A DNA stretch of 64,000 nt from Adiantum capillus-veneris (GCA_014529385.2 CM043969.1:22255946-22319945), one strand, 5' to 3'. Numbered from the stretch's first letter, positions 23,590 to 35,212 are shown. A program made the numbers and translations. Notes: generated by a model from the sequence alone, not told the origin.

Positions 23590-26020
23590 TTAGGGATAAT
23601 TTCTAATGGTATCCTTGCTTCCTTAAGTTAAGCTTCAAAGGTAGATTCGCACTCTTAAGCTAATCTTTAATGGTAACTTTACACTTAGGTGTAAGCTTTA
23701 GTGACTACCTTGTATTTTAGGTTTAAGATTTAATGGTAACCTCATAACTAGGGTTAAGTGCTAAGAGTACCTATGCATCATTAAGTTAAACCTTAAAGGT
23801 AGATTTGCACTCTTAAGCTAATCTTTAATGGTAACTTTTCACTTAGGTGTAACCTTTAGTGACTACCTTGTATTTTAGTTCTAAGCTTTAATGGTAATCT
23901 TGCAATTAGGGTTAAGTGCTGAGAGCATCTATGCATCATTAAGTTAAGCTTCAAAGATAGATTTGCACTCTTAAGCTAAGCTTCAATGGTGACTTTGCAC
24001 TTAGGTGTAAGCTTTAGTGACTACCTTGTATTTTAGGTTTAAGCTTTAATGGTAACCTCGCAATTAGGGTTAAGTGCTAAAAGTATCTATGCATCATTAA
24101 GTTAAGCTTCAAAGGTAGATTTGCACTCTTAAGCTAAGCATTAATGGTAACATTGCACTTAGGTGTAAGCTTTAGTGACTACCTTGTATCTTAGGATTTA
24201 ATGTAACCTCGTAATTAGGGTTAAGTGCTAACAATATCTATGCATCATTAAGTTAAGCTTCAAAGGATTATTTGCACTCTTAAGCTAAGCTTTAATGGTA
24301 ACTTTAATGCTAACTTTGCACTTAGGTGTAAGATTTGCACTCTTAAGCTAAGCTTTAATGGTAACTTTGCACTTAGGTGTAAGATTTAGTGACTACATTG
24401 TATTTTAGGTTTAAGCTTTAATGGTAACCTTACAACTAAGATTAAGTGCTAAGAGTATCTATGCATCATTAAGTTAAGCTTCAAGGTAGATTTGGACTCT
24501 TAAGCTAAGCTTTAATGGTAACTTTGCACTTAAGTGTAAGCTTTAGTGACTACCTTGTATTTCAAGTTTAAGCTTTTATGGTAACCTTGCAATTAGGGTT
24601 AAGTGCTAAGAATATCTATGCATCATTAAGTTAAGCTTCAAAGGTAGATTTGTACTCTGAAGCTAAGCCTTAATGGTAACTTTGCACTTAGGTGTAAGCT
24701 TTCCTGACTACCTTGTATTTTAGGTTTAAGTTTTAGTAATAACCTCGCAATTAGGATTAAGTGCTAAGAGTATCTATGCATCATTAATTTAAGCTTCAAA
24801 GGTAGATTTGCACTCTTAAGCTAAGGTTTAATGGTAACTTTGCACTTAGGTGTAAGCTTTAGTGACTACCTTGTATTTTAGGTTTTAGCTTTAATGGTAA
24901 CCTCTCAATCAGGGTTAAGTGCTAAGAATATATGCATCATTAATTTAACCTTCAAATGTAGATTTGCACTCTTAACCTAAGCTTTAATGGTAACTTTGCA
25001 CTTAGGTGTAAGCTTTGCTAACTACCTTGTATTCTAAGATTTAAGCTTTAATGGTAACCTCGCAATTAGGATTAAGTGCTAAGAGAATCTATGCTTCATT
25101 AAGTTAAGCTTCAAAGGTAGATTTGTACTCTTAAGCTAAGATTTAATGGTGATTTTTCACTTAGGTGTAATCTTTAGTGACTACCTTGTATTTTAGGTTT
25201 ACGCTTTAATGGTAACCTCGCAATTAGGGTTAAGTCCTAAGAGTATCGATGCATCATTGAGTTAACCTTCAAAGGAAGATTTTCAGTTTTAAGCTAAGCT
25301 TTAATGGTAACTTTGCACTTAGCTGTAAGCTTTAGTGACTACCTTGTATTTTAAGATTTAAGCTTTAATGGTAACCTCGCAATTAGGGTTAAGTGCTAAG
25401 AGTATCAATGCATTGTTAAGTTAAGATTCAAAGGTAGATTTACACTCTTAAGCTAAGGTTAAATTGTAACTTTGCACTTAGGTGTAAGCGTTAGTGACTA
25501 CCTTGTATTTTAGGTTTAAGCTTTAATGGTAACCTCACAATTAGGGTTAAGTGCTAAGAGTATCTATGCATCATTAAGTTAATCTTCAAAGGTAGATTTG
25601 CACTCTTAAGCTAACCTTTAATGGTAACTTTGCACTTAGGTATAAGCTTTAGTGACTACCTTGTATTTTAGGTGTAAGCTTTAGTGACTACCTTATATTT
25701 TAGGTTTAAGCTTTAGTGACTATCTTATATTTTAGGTTTAAGCTTTAATGGTAATCTCGCAATTAGGGTTAAGTGCTAAGAGTATCTATGCATCATTAAG
25801 TTAAGCTTCAAAGGTAGATTTGTACTTTTAAGGTAAGCTTTAGTTGTAACTTTGCACTTAGGTGTAAGCTTTAGTGACTACCTTGTATTTTAGGTTTAAA
25901 CTTTAATGGTAACCTCATAATTATGGTTAAGTTCTAAGAGTATCTATGCATCATTAAGTTAAGCTTCAAATGTACATTTTCATCCTTAAGCTAAGCTTTG
26001 ATGGTAACTTTTCATTTAGG
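23590..26020. repeat. Intra-LTR tandem array, about 160-bp unit, about 15 copies
   Basis: Each unit contains GCATCATTAAGTTAAGCTTC, TTTGCACTCTTAAGCTAAGC, ACTTTGCACTTAGGTGTAAG, TTTAGTGACTACCTTGTATT and AATTAGGGTTAAGTGCTAAG in that order. Within the unit the core TTAAGCTTTAATGGTAAC appears in several variant forms, suggesting growth from shorter subunits. The array is non-coding. Confidence 0.9.
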
Positions 26021-28174
26021 AAAAGCTTTGAAAGGCAAACTTGCAATTTAGGGTTTAGCTTCCATGGTGACCTTGTGTTATTAGGGTTAAGCTTCTATGG
26101 AACCCTTGTCACATTAAAGAGAGAAAGGTTTAGTCTCATTATGGAAATCAAGATTAGGGTTTGCATGTCTCTTTACGGTAGGAAGAATGTATGGTTATAA
26201 TTTCTTTTCCAGGCTTTAATGGAAGGCTCGAAGAGTCATAAATTATAGGACGACCTTCTAGCTTCCTAAATGGAAAGCTACGCACCATAAGAAAAGAGTA
26301 GTTATCTAAGCTCGATAAAAGTAGTTAAATTTTGGGTATTGAAGAGTATTTCTAAAGTTTTCAATTTTAAATTTGTTAGCAAATACTGGATGGGAGAGAT
26401 AAGGGATAACTTCGCAAAATTCATCTCCGTGTTGTTTGAACCGAAAACTCTACAAGCTTTCATGAAGATGCCCCATGGATGGAAAAGGATTGCAAAAACT
26501 CTACAAGCTTTCATGAAGATTCCCCATGGATGGAAAAGGATTACAAAAACTTGAGAGTTATACAAATCAAGGATTGAACTTGAAAAGTTGGCATATCCGA
26601 AGAGACATTAACCATCAAATGCCTATGGCAAAAATTCGCTTGTATTTTTCAAATAAACTTGGTTCGTAGATAATTTATGAAAGTAGGAATTAAGGTTGAT
26701 AAATGAATGAGCCTGGTTATTACTAACTAAGAGTTAAAAAAGAATCTCGAGAGGTGATAGGATAGCCCATTGCAAAACATAGATTTAACTAGGATTTTTG
26801 AACATTGTCTGGAAATTACCGGAAACCAAGATGGATCTTCTTGGGGTTAATTTGATTGAAAGGCCGGCCCATTGAGAGGATTCTCTTGGGGAACTTGATG
26901 GAGATTGGCCCTTTTTGGCTAGGGCAGCGTAGTTGGCAAGTTTGTTATACCTGGGTCATTCATGCCCGAGGGATAAGGGATGAATTGGTTTGTTTTATTT
27001 TTTCCAAGCCAGGTGAAGTACCCGCGGTTTCTTATTGGAAAACGGCCATAATCCGGGTATAACCTGATGCCAATAGTTGGATGAGAAGGTCTTACTCATG
27101 GAGGATGATGTGAATTTAATTAAAGAAATTTGTTCGATTTGGGTGCATAAAAAGGAATAAAGAAAGGCTAAGACTATAGGAGCCATCTTGGGCATCTGTC
27201 ACTAGATGGTGCTATATCTCTCGAATAAAATGCTTAAGAAGGAATGATCAAATTAGAAGAGCCATTCCCAAACACTTAATTCTGGTAAATAAAATGCTTT
27301 AGAAGGAATGATCAAATTAGAAGAATCATTCCCAAATACTTAATTCTGATAAATATTGTGAATATGTCTCCATTCTGATGGTTGTAACATATTATCTCGG
27401 TACTGAGTAAGGAGAGATGAATTGGTTGAAACTACATGTGTTTCATGGTTAGTTAGGGAACTAGCTACAAGCTAATTATAGCAGATAAAGGAAAAGAAAT
27501 GAATTAAAAGTTTCTAAATAAGAATCTGGTGTGAACAACCAGATGAATTTCCTTGAACGAGGGTATGCAATAGATTGTATGCTGCTTGTTGTCTGACGAT
27601 GTCTGATAGACTGTCTTCCCTGATTCTGTAAAAGTTAAGTACTATCTTGGGAAGGGATTTTCATGAATGGTTCGGTGGGTGGGCGTATCCAGAGGTTCAG
27701 ATGGCCGGATGTTGAATAAAAACTTTATGTTAAACGCTAGGACTATGTGGGATAAAAAAGGGTAAGCGGGAATGAGCGAGACCAGATAGGATTACAAGAT
27801 CCCTCTTCTTAGGAGAAAGCAATAACTGCGTGCTTACTTGTCAGGAAAAAGGGGTTATATCCATGAACCAAGGGAGAACAAGAAAGCAAGAGCAGATCCT
27901 CAAGCTAAAGATAAAGAGAATCAAGACTAAGGACCACGATTTCGGGTGTGGGTCACTGAAAGATGCCAAGGAAGTATTAAATTATGATAAATGAATGGCG
28001 TCAAATTGATGGGATTTAACCCCTTGGGTTGGCATTCAAGATAGTCCGGAGTCATGTCTGGGTGTCGGTCCCAAGTGGGAGGGATATCTGCAAATAGATC
28101 TACGTCATTCGCTAGAGCAGTTTGGAAGACCGAGGGAGGTGAGTAGGGTCCAGTTTGGGTATGGCTCTCACAAG

Positions 28175-28187
28175 TGGTATTAGAGCC
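28175..28187 (+). promoter_or_regulatory. Primer-binding site of outer gypsy element
   Basis: TGGTATTAGAGCC lies two bases after the LTR end and differs at one base from the initiator-tRNA-Met site TGGTATCAGAGC(C). Confidence 0.8.
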
Positions 28188-28319
28188 TAATTTTGGACCT
28201 TGGAATTTTGGATTAATGCATGAGGGAAAAACAACTCAGTCTATTCTACACCCAAATTTCAATAATATATTACAAAATAAAGTCTCGATGTTGCAATAAA
28301 TTATTCAAAATATTTCAAG

Positions 28320-28478
28320 ATGGCTTGGGATCTGCCAGAAGAAATTCAGTGGATTATCTATGAGAGGATGGAAATTGCTATGCTAGAGCGAAGGCTCGCT
28401 ATGTTGAAACATTTTAGGGAGCTCTTATTTCCAGAAACCTATACTTGTCCCTGGGATTTGAGCAAGTGGGAAGTGTGA
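28320..28478 (+). pseudogene. Gag N-terminal remnant of outer gypsy element
   Basis: A 52-codon frame (MAWDLPEEIQWIIYERMEIA...) starts about 130 bp after the PBS, where gag should begin, and ends at TGA 28476. It has charged, helical composition but no diagnostic motif. The assignment rests on position. Confidence 0.4.
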
Positions 28479-29373
28479 GTAACATTGGAAATGAACAATA
28501 TAGAACTTTGTGAAAGAATAGGCAATGCACTCGTGCGAGAATGCATGGAAGTGGCATAAATGAATGAAGACGCATGCACTTGTGCAAAGACACATGAAAG
28601 TGGCATGGGTGAAACTTTTATTGAGCTTTACTTGTCATTCTTCCTTAAGCTTAGTAATAAGGAGCAAGATTGGGTAAAGTAGCTACCACATGAAGAATTA
28701 ATTTTTGGGACATTGATTGGAAGATAATTTTGAGTAATAATGAAGAAATCCAAGAAGTTCTTGTTATTAGCCATAGATAAATCTATAAGTATATATAGCA
28801 AGACTCGTTTTGGAATTACTGATGGCTTGGAATATTCAAAAAGAATAAGTTTATAGGATAGTCCTGAAAGAATGGGGATAGCCGAACCAGAGAACACATT
28901 AGTCATGTTGAGACACCTTATCGAATGTTTCTCTCCTAAGGAAAGTGCCATTTCTACTAAGAAATGGAGAACATTTGGGTCAAATGGAGTTATATGGTTA
29001 ACCCTCTGGGGACGCGTACAACTATTGAATAATTTATGTATTGCAATGATGAAAGAAAGGTGGGATTGGGACCAAAGAGATATGGTATGGTCCAATCTTA
29101 TTTCCAGATTTTGAAAGTAAACTTCTACTCATAACATCTAGTTTGCCTCATGAAAAGATGCTTATTTATCCAAGCTAAAATACTGTCTCAAAATTTTGCT
29201 AGTCTCTCTTGATAAATAAAGAATATGATATTGCAGATAATAACCATGTCACCCCGTCAAGAGTTGAGAGAACGAGTTGCCTCTACAGTTGTGCCGATAA
29301 CTGGCCCTGAAAGACCTGTAAACCCTTCAGAGCAAGTGTCACTTGAAATTCTAGTAACCTTTATACCTACAAC
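28479..29373 (+). other. Decayed internal region between gag and RT
   Basis: There is no recognisable domain. An open plus segment at 28872-29114 and a 155-codon minus ORF at 28628-29095 overlap. Neither has a motif, and the expected gag knuckle and protease are missing, so a deletion between gag and RT is likely. Confidence 0.4.
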
Positions 29374-29700
29374 CACTACTGTTGATGCTACTCCTCACCT
29401 AGCCTCAATTTATTCCAAGATAGATCTCAAGTCATGTTACTACTAGGTTAGGATCAAGCAGGGAGACATTCTCAAGACCGCCTTCAACACCAAGTTTGGG
29501 TATTACAATTTTACAGTTAGGCCTTTTGGTCTAACTAACACCCCTGCTACCTTAAATTGCGTGGTGACAGATCTCTTCACGAAGAAGTTAGTGGTTTTTG
29601 TTTTGGTCTTCGCAAATGACATTGGGTTTATTAAGAGCCAAGAAGATCGTAAACAATATCTATGACAATGTCTAGAAAGCTATTGAACCTATTTTGAAGC
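29374..29700 (+). pseudogene. Ty3/gypsy reverse transcriptase fragment
   Basis: Plus-strand text SIYSKIDLKSCYY, a TAG stop (29444-29446), then VRIKQGDILKTAFNTKFGYY, FTVRPFGLTNTPAT and VFVLVFANDIG matches the RT fingers and palm of chromoviruses (KIDL.SGYHQ, PFGLTNAPAT, VF.DDI). The catalytic DD pair has become ND, and the stop sits at a position where the family has Gln. The palm breaks off near 29700, and thumb and RNase H are not visible. Confidence 0.8.
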
Positions 29701-31269
29701 TTCCAAATTTTTGATAAAGTTTTTGAAGTTCCAGTAGCGGATGTCATGTCCCCTATAAATAGGAGGAATTCTATAGCAATAATTTTACCCCGTAGCCTAT
29801 GAATCTTGAGGGCTTAGGATCCCCAAGAAAAACTATACAACGCATGTTGTAACCACTTTTTTTTTAACGTTACTATCCCTTTGCGATATGTAAGCTCTTG
29901 ATGTTTTGATTAGAAGATGAATACAATTTTCCAACGATATGTAAGCTCGTATGCTATAAATTTTGGAAAAAGAAGATCAATCCAACCTTCTACTTTCAAG
30001 TTCTTGTAGTGCAATGAGAAGAAGTTGCTGTGCATTTGACAAATAGAAAAGAGAGTAAATGAAACAAGCTTAAAAACTCACAAGGAATCAAGATGGAAAA
30101 GTGCAATAGATAAGTTCATAAATATTGCGGACATTTAAACTTCGAAGAAGAATAAGAAAACAAACTTATGAGTTAGCCAAGAACTCAAAATTGGAATCTT
30201 TACTTAAGAATATCATAGACAGAAGACCCTTTGCTGAAAAAAAAGCACTAAATAGAGATGTCCTTAAGAATTTAATTAAAGAGGAGAGACTGACATTTCA
30301 AGACAAAGAAGTACGGACAATACTCAAATTTTTCAAAAAAGGGATTTTTCTTTAATTAAAGCCAAAAAGGATTACAAGGGAGGAAGAAAGTAATTACAAG
30401 AGAGGCAAGAAAATTTACAGCTCATCAAGATCCTCTAATATATGGTCACATAACCAAGTATCACAAGCACCACACATATTAGGATGCTCACCCTCTGGAA
30501 TGCTTCTACGAGAAACAGCTTGAGCAATTTCTCGGGTATGAGCTAAAAAAAACAAAAGGACCTCTAAGAGGAAGACTCCAGATGGTATCGAGGAAAATCT
30601 TGGAATGGGAAATAAACTGAAAAAACAAGAACAACCTTGTGGAGAATCCATGATCTCATGTCCTTTTGACGTAGTAGTATCGAGGGCCAAGTCCTAGAGC
30701 CTCTGTAACCATAGCAAGTCAGGTATTATTACAAAAATGGACTCTAACTCAGAGAGTCACTCTTGTGAGATGTCACCATGTCTTCCATATCGTTTGGCCG
30801 ACACAAGAATTTGGCTGAGGAAAGAGGAGATCTTTGTATCGCCCTAAAAATTGTCTTTTAACGCCTCATCTGCACTCTGCAAGTGAGAGATGCATACAAG
30901 AATGACCAAGTCTTCTTGCCAAGACGCCATCAGATAAGAAAATGACTAAGTTACAAGAGAGTGAAGATCGAAAAAATAAGAGGATAACAAGTGCTGATAA
31001 AGAAGGGATTACCAGTAGCTTATAAAGAGGAAGTAGCGTATTGAAGAATCCACAAATGCGATGACTTATTCAAGAAGATAGCTTATCAAGAAAGATTTCC
31101 CATGACTCCAATATTATATTAGCAGATTTTTGGGGATGAAGAAGAGTAAGAGAGAAGTCAAGTTGAAAGTGTTAACAAGAATTTAAGTCGCAAGACGTAC
31201 CTAAGAAGTTTCATCAATTACGTATTTTATTCGAGTTGAGGACGACTCTTTCTTTTTTGTTGTGGTGAG
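29701..31269 (+). other. Unassigned region between RT and integrase
   Basis: RNase H would be expected here but I cannot find it. Two open stretches remain: plus 30125-30355 (Lys/Arg-rich, MRTFKLRRRIRKQTYELAKN) and minus 30415-30690, both without motifs. The stretch may include a further degraded insertion. Confidence 0.35.
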
Positions 31270-32449
31270 AAATGCTACCTTCAATAGACTCAAAGACCTT
31301 TTGACCAGCAGTCTTGTCCTCATCAATCCTGACTAATTCACTCCTTAGCTCTTCTTTACCTGAGGAAGTTCAACAAGAAGTTCAAGTAGACCCCTATTTT
31401 AGACCTCTTCTGCAAGATATTCAAGCTCAGAACCTGAGGGAACACTTGACTGACTATACCTTAGCAAATGGTCTTCTTCACTACTTGGAAAGATTCAGCC
31501 CCTAGATGTTCCTCAGATGAAGTGGGAATGCGTGAGTATGGACTTTGTTACAAGTCTTCCAAAGACAACTGGAAACTATGATTCTATTTTTGTCATAGTA
31601 GATAAGCTCATTAAGGTGGCTCATCTAATTCCAGTCAAGCAAAAAGCCACCGCCATTGACATAGCCCAGTATTTATCAAAGAGGTAGTAAGATTACATAG
31701 AATCCTTGCAAGAATCATGAGTGATTGGGATGCCAGATTTACCTCTAAGTTTTGGCAAGCCATGTTTTGATCTCTGGGTACCCAACTGAATCTCAGCTCA
31801 GCATATCATCTGGAAACTGCTGGTCAAACTGAGTGAGTGAATCAAGTCATTGAAGATATGCTTTGAGCATACTGCAACCAGAAACCCTAGAAATGGATCA
31901 AGTTTCTTTCCCTAGTTGAGTTTTCTTATAACTCTTCTCACCATCGCATCCTTGGAATGTCACCCTTTAAAGCCTTGTATGGTCAGGAATGTTTAGTCCC
32001 TCTTCGATTAGCCGACCCAGCTCTTCATGTTCCTACTGCTAATTCTACCCTAGAAGAGATGGATCATCAAATTCTATTCATTAGAGACAACCTGAAGAGA
32101 GCTAGTGATAGGCAGAAGAGCTACGCTGATCTTCACCGCTCCGCTAGAAGCTTTAGCGAAGGCGAATAAGTTTTTCCTCAGAGTCAAACCTAAACGCAGC
32201 TCCCTAAAGCTAGGAAAATTCCATAAGCTTGCATTTAGATATTGTGGACCTTCTGGAATCTGTAGAAAGATAGGAGAACAAGCCTATAAGTTAGCCTTAC
32301 CGCCTCACATGTGCATTCATAATGTTTTTTACGTCAGCCTGCTTAAGAAATATGTTGCTGACCCTCTACATGTTTTGAATCATGATGATACCATTCTCGT
32401 CCAATCAGGAAGAATTTCAAATGGAACCAGAACAAGTTCTGGAAACTAA
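31270..32449 (+). pseudogene. Ty3/gypsy integrase, degenerate
   Basis: A linker-like piece (31314-31505) leads to the core. MKWECVSMDFVTSLPKT holds the first catalytic Asp (near 31545), MSDWDARFTSKFW the second (near 31725; family form SDRD), and ETAGQTE the Glu (near 31830). YNSSHHRILGMSPFKALYG and the C-terminal LALPPHMCIHNVFYVSLLKK follow, as in chromovirus integrases. At least four in-frame stops and two frame changes interrupt it. All three acidic residues survive although the frame is ruined. Confidence 0.85.
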
Positions 32450-32565
32450 AGAGAAGCAACTGTGGAACAAGAAAATTCAAGAAGTACTAATCAAGTGGAA
32501 GTGATATCTGGTTGAAGATGCTTCTTGGGAAGATTGGGACCAGCTAATTACCTAATTTCCAAGTT
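32395..32565 (+). pseudogene. Chromodomain at the integrase C-terminus
   Basis: FQMEPEQVLETKEKQLWNKK, then VLIKWK, a TGA stop, YLVEDASWEDWDQL and a final F-PSF-like tail match the chromodomain fused to chromovirus integrases (typically VKWKGY...ATWE). In live elements it directs insertion to chromatin. The stop replaces the residue between WK and Y. It marks the outer element as a chromovirus. Confidence 0.75.
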
Positions 32566-32971
32566 TTGGAGGATGAGTCCATGTAATTCATCTTTTGGAA
32601 TCGAATCAATATCTCCCTTTTGTCCAAACCCTTGATCATATTTTTGGTTGGTTATTGGGAAACAACTTATAATTATTCTTCAAGATATCGATGGCACTTT
32701 TGATGTAATTTTTATGTGGATGTAATCAATCGTCATATTTATGGAATTCAAGCATGTCAGTCAATTCTTTTGAGATTCAAATCGTCTATGGTGTTTTACA
32801 AGTCTAATTGTTATGATACGTGAAATATCTGATTACCAAGTGAAAGATGAGGCTGTAAGCTATGGACATATGAGAAATAAGGATGGAGGAAATAAATTGG
32901 ATACACTAGGGAGGAGATATTGCAAGATTAATTGAAAGATCAGTATGAAATCCTTAACTGGCAAGAACATG
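32566..32971 (+). other. 3' untranslated region of outer gypsy element
   Basis: AT-rich, without ORFs. It is interrupted at 32969-32971 (ATG) by the CACTA insertion and resumes at 51574. Confidence 0.6.
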
Positions 32972-32991
32972 CACTACAAGAGGCTATTCAT

Positions 32992-33093
32992 ATTAGCGAC
33001 GCTCACACAGCGACGCTCAAAAAAAACATTCCCGGCGTCGCTATGAGCGTCGCAAATTTACTTTTAAATTTGCGACGCTCATAGCGACGCCGG
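32992..33093. promoter_or_regulatory. Left subterminal repeats and 29-bp perfect hairpin
   Basis: Motifs AGCGACGCTC and GCGTCGCTATGAGCGTCGC recur in both orientations. 33032-33060 and 33065-33093 are exact inverted copies (29 bp, 4-nt spacer CTTT). A second small hairpin around 33127-33152 (AAAACTCAGAT / ATCTGAGTTTT) follows. In characterised CACTA elements such repeats bind the element's own regulatory protein. Confidence 0.8.
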
Positions 33094-33268
33094 CTGGGCT
33101 AAAAAAATAACAGAGAGCGCCCAAAAACTCAGATCTCATATCTGAGTTTTTCGGCGCCCTCAAGCAAGGAGCAGGTAACGCTCTCTATCGCTCTCTCTCT
33201 CTCTCTCTCTCTCCGGTGGGTCACGCTTCATACATTACACCACCTATATTGCCCCCAACTACAAAACC

Positions 33269-33667
33269 ATGTTCTTCGCTGAGAGAGGAAACCGTACTCA
33301 CACTTACATGCTTGAGCCTATTCCCTTGTCCGCGATACGCACTATCGCAGCAATTCGGCTTAGCTCCCATTTCCTTCGATGCGAGATAGGGCGTTGGGGC
33401 AATGGAGAAGAGTCAAATCGATTGTGCACATTATGCTCAGTGCAAGTTCGAGAGTCTGAGTACCACACACTACTAGAGTGCTCAGCTTTTGATCACATCC
33501 GAACTTGCTTCTCTCACATTTTCAGCCATAACTTAGACCTACACACTTTCCTCTCCCAGCCAAAGTGTGGGATCTCCATTGCGACTCTCATCACTACAAT
33601 TTTGGAGCATCAAGAGTCACTCATCAGCCATACACATACGACATCACATGTAACTTTGGTCCCATAG
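33269..33667 (+). pseudogene. LINE-type C-terminal zinc-binding region, captured fragment
   Basis: A 132-codon plus-strand frame. RTIAAIRLSSHFLRCEIGRW, then CTLC...EYHTLLEC (C-x2-C...H-x4-C) and FDHIR match the layout of the zinc-binding segment after the RT in many non-LTR retrotransposons (R..SH.L.IE.GRW...C..C....ED..H.L..C). It lies between the CACTA left end and the transposase, has no RT or endonuclease domain, and ends in a His/Thr stretch encoded by CA-rich DNA. It looks like a captured fragment. It may instead be an unrelated zinc-ribbon protein, since I see only this one motif. Confidence 0.45.
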
Positions 33668-33876
33668 GTCATATTTGACCTCCGAGGACGATAATAAAAT
33701 CTATCTCTCTCTCTCTTTCTTCTCCACACACACATACACACACACACACACACACGAGGAGAGGAAGGAGAGCCAGGTATGCTCCTTCCCTCTCCTCACT
33801 CTCATGTTCCCTTCCCCTCTTTCTCTCTCCCTCTCTCTCTCTCTCACACACACTCACACACACACATAGTGTTTTT

Positions 33877-33907
<31 letters not shown>

Positions 33908-34135
33908 AACATAAACAAAAGCGCACACACACATACATAAACAAAGAATGCACACACACATTGAGAGAGGAAAAGAGAGAGAGAGCATGCATAAACAAAA
34001 AATGCGCACATTGAGAGAGGAAAAGAGAGAGAGAACATGCATAAACAAAAAACGCACACATTGAGAGAGGAAAAGAGAGAGAAAACATGCATAAACAAAA
34101 AAACGCACACATTGAGAGAGAAAGAGAGAGAAACT
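33668..34135. repeat. Microsatellites and 46-bp minisatellite
   Basis: (CT)n and (CA)n tracts at 33700-33900 are followed by four copies of CATGCATAAACAAAAAACGC plus ACATTGAGAGAGGAAAAGAGAGAG (33925-34130). The Leu/Ser/Phe-rich minus ORFs over it (33669-34112) are artefacts. Confidence 0.9.
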
Positions 34136-34320
34136 AATTTAACGTCGTAGGAAACTAATTAAAATTAAAAGACCTAAAGATCTAGCCGACGAGGAGTTGA
34201 ACTCAAGACCTATTATTCAAGAGGGAAATGGCATAACCAATCTATCATACTTGGCATGGGTGATAGAAAGGTTATACCATTTATCTCTTTTTATTGGCAC
34301 ACACATCCACACACGCACAC

Positions 34321-34432
34321 ACACACAAGAAGAAGAGAGTTATAACGTCGTAGGAAACTATCCTAAAAGACGTTAAAGATTAGGTTAGATGTAGACTTAC
34401 GTTAAATTAGATTTAGGTTTATTTAAGTTAAA
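34321..34432. repeat. Direct repeat flanking the captured HIPP fragment, left copy
   Basis: The segment from AAGAAGAAGAGAGTT through AACGTCGTAGGAAACTATCC to TTAGATTTAGGTTTATTT recurs at 35101-35212 with a few substitutions. Both copies are preceded by (CA)n. Confidence 0.85.
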
Positions 34433-34517
34433 TTAGATTAGATTTAGGTTTATTTTTAATTAGATTTACGTTTATTTACGCTAGATTTAGATTTACGTTA
34501 TATTAGATTAGATTTAG

Positions 34518-34880
34518 GTCTCCATAGACTGCGATGCCTGCATGAAGCGGGTGAAGAAAGCCCTCAATGGAATATAGGGTATTGCTGCCTTCACTCATGG
34601 TGGGCTCCGTTGATCCAAAAGTATTGGTGAAATGTCTTCAGAAGATAGGGAAGAAGGTGGATCTTCAGGGCGGCAAGAGTCACTACATCCTCGACACAAT
34701 GACCATCTAGACAACCTCTAGTCATTCAACAGCAACTTCAAAGTTAGTAACAAGAGCAAGAACGGTCTAAAGGGCCAATTGCTGTCGTCAGATGTGGATG
34801 GAGATGAGGCAGCGTCACCGCCGGAAGTTAACTCTCACATCTTTAGTGATGAGAATGCCAACTCTTGCCGAGTTATGTGA
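34518..34880 (+). pseudogene. Captured HIPP gene fragment: HMA domain and CaaX box
   Basis: HIPPs are plant proteins with a heavy-metal-associated (HMA) domain and a C-terminal farnesylation site. The plus strand reads VSIDCDACMKRVKKALNGI (HMA first strand with the metal-binding C-x2-C), a TAG stop, then after a frame change VDPKVLVKCLQKIGKKVDLQ (second half of the HMA fold), and after more damage a tail ending FSDENANSCRVM followed by TGA at 34878. CRVM has the form of a CaaX prenylation box, and SDEN..SC..M is the usual HIPP ending. The piece starts after TTTAG, possibly an intron acceptor, so the first exon is absent. It sits inside the CACTA element between two 112-bp direct repeats. Confidence 0.8.
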
Positions 34881-35021
34881 AAAATTATGTGCTAAATCAG
34901 TTTTAAGGTTCTTATAATCCCTGTTAGTTTAGTTCTTTGTTTTTAATATAACATAATTTACGTTAGATTTAGATTTATGTTATATTAGATTAGACTTAGG
35001 TTTATTTAGGTTTATTTAGGT

Positions 35022-35024
<3 letters not shown>

Positions 35025-35106
<82 letters not shown>
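35025..35106. repeat. (CA)n microsatellite
   Basis: About 40 uninterrupted CA units. Confidence 0.97.
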
Positions 35107-35107
<1 letters not shown>

Positions 35108-35212
35108 GAAGAAGAGAGTTTTAACGTCGTAGGAAACTATCCCAAAAGACGTTAAAGATTAGGTTAGATGTAGACTTACGTTAAATTAGATTTAGGTTTA
35201 TTTTTAGTTAGA
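35101..35212. repeat. Direct repeat flanking the HIPP fragment, right copy
   Basis: Partner of 34321-34432. TTAGATTTA(G/C)GTTTATTT words continue on both sides, so the repeat may be part of a larger array of this motif. Confidence 0.85.

Larger units (their letters stand above)
22522..28172 (+). repeat. 5' LTR of outer gypsy element (5.65 kb)
   Basis: In order it contains: the start TGTAAGGTCCC; a short minisatellite (22800-22985); a pyrimidine-rich block with a TATA-like CTATATGAGC near 23217; an array of about 160-bp units (23590-26020); unique sequence with two local duplications (a 52-bp unit at 26440-26550 and an approx. 65-bp unit at 27227-27350) that the 3' LTR has only once; and the end GGCTCTCACA. 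There is no coding content. It is several times longer than typical gypsy LTRs, largely because of the internal array. Confidence 0.85.

Noticed and set aside
28628-29095. 155-codon minus ORF
   Set aside because: Opposite in sense to the gypsy element, no motif, overlaps an equally open plus frame; likely chance.
33669-34112. Four overlapping Leu/Ser/Phe-rich minus frames
   Set aside because: Minisatellite and microsatellite translations open in every frame.
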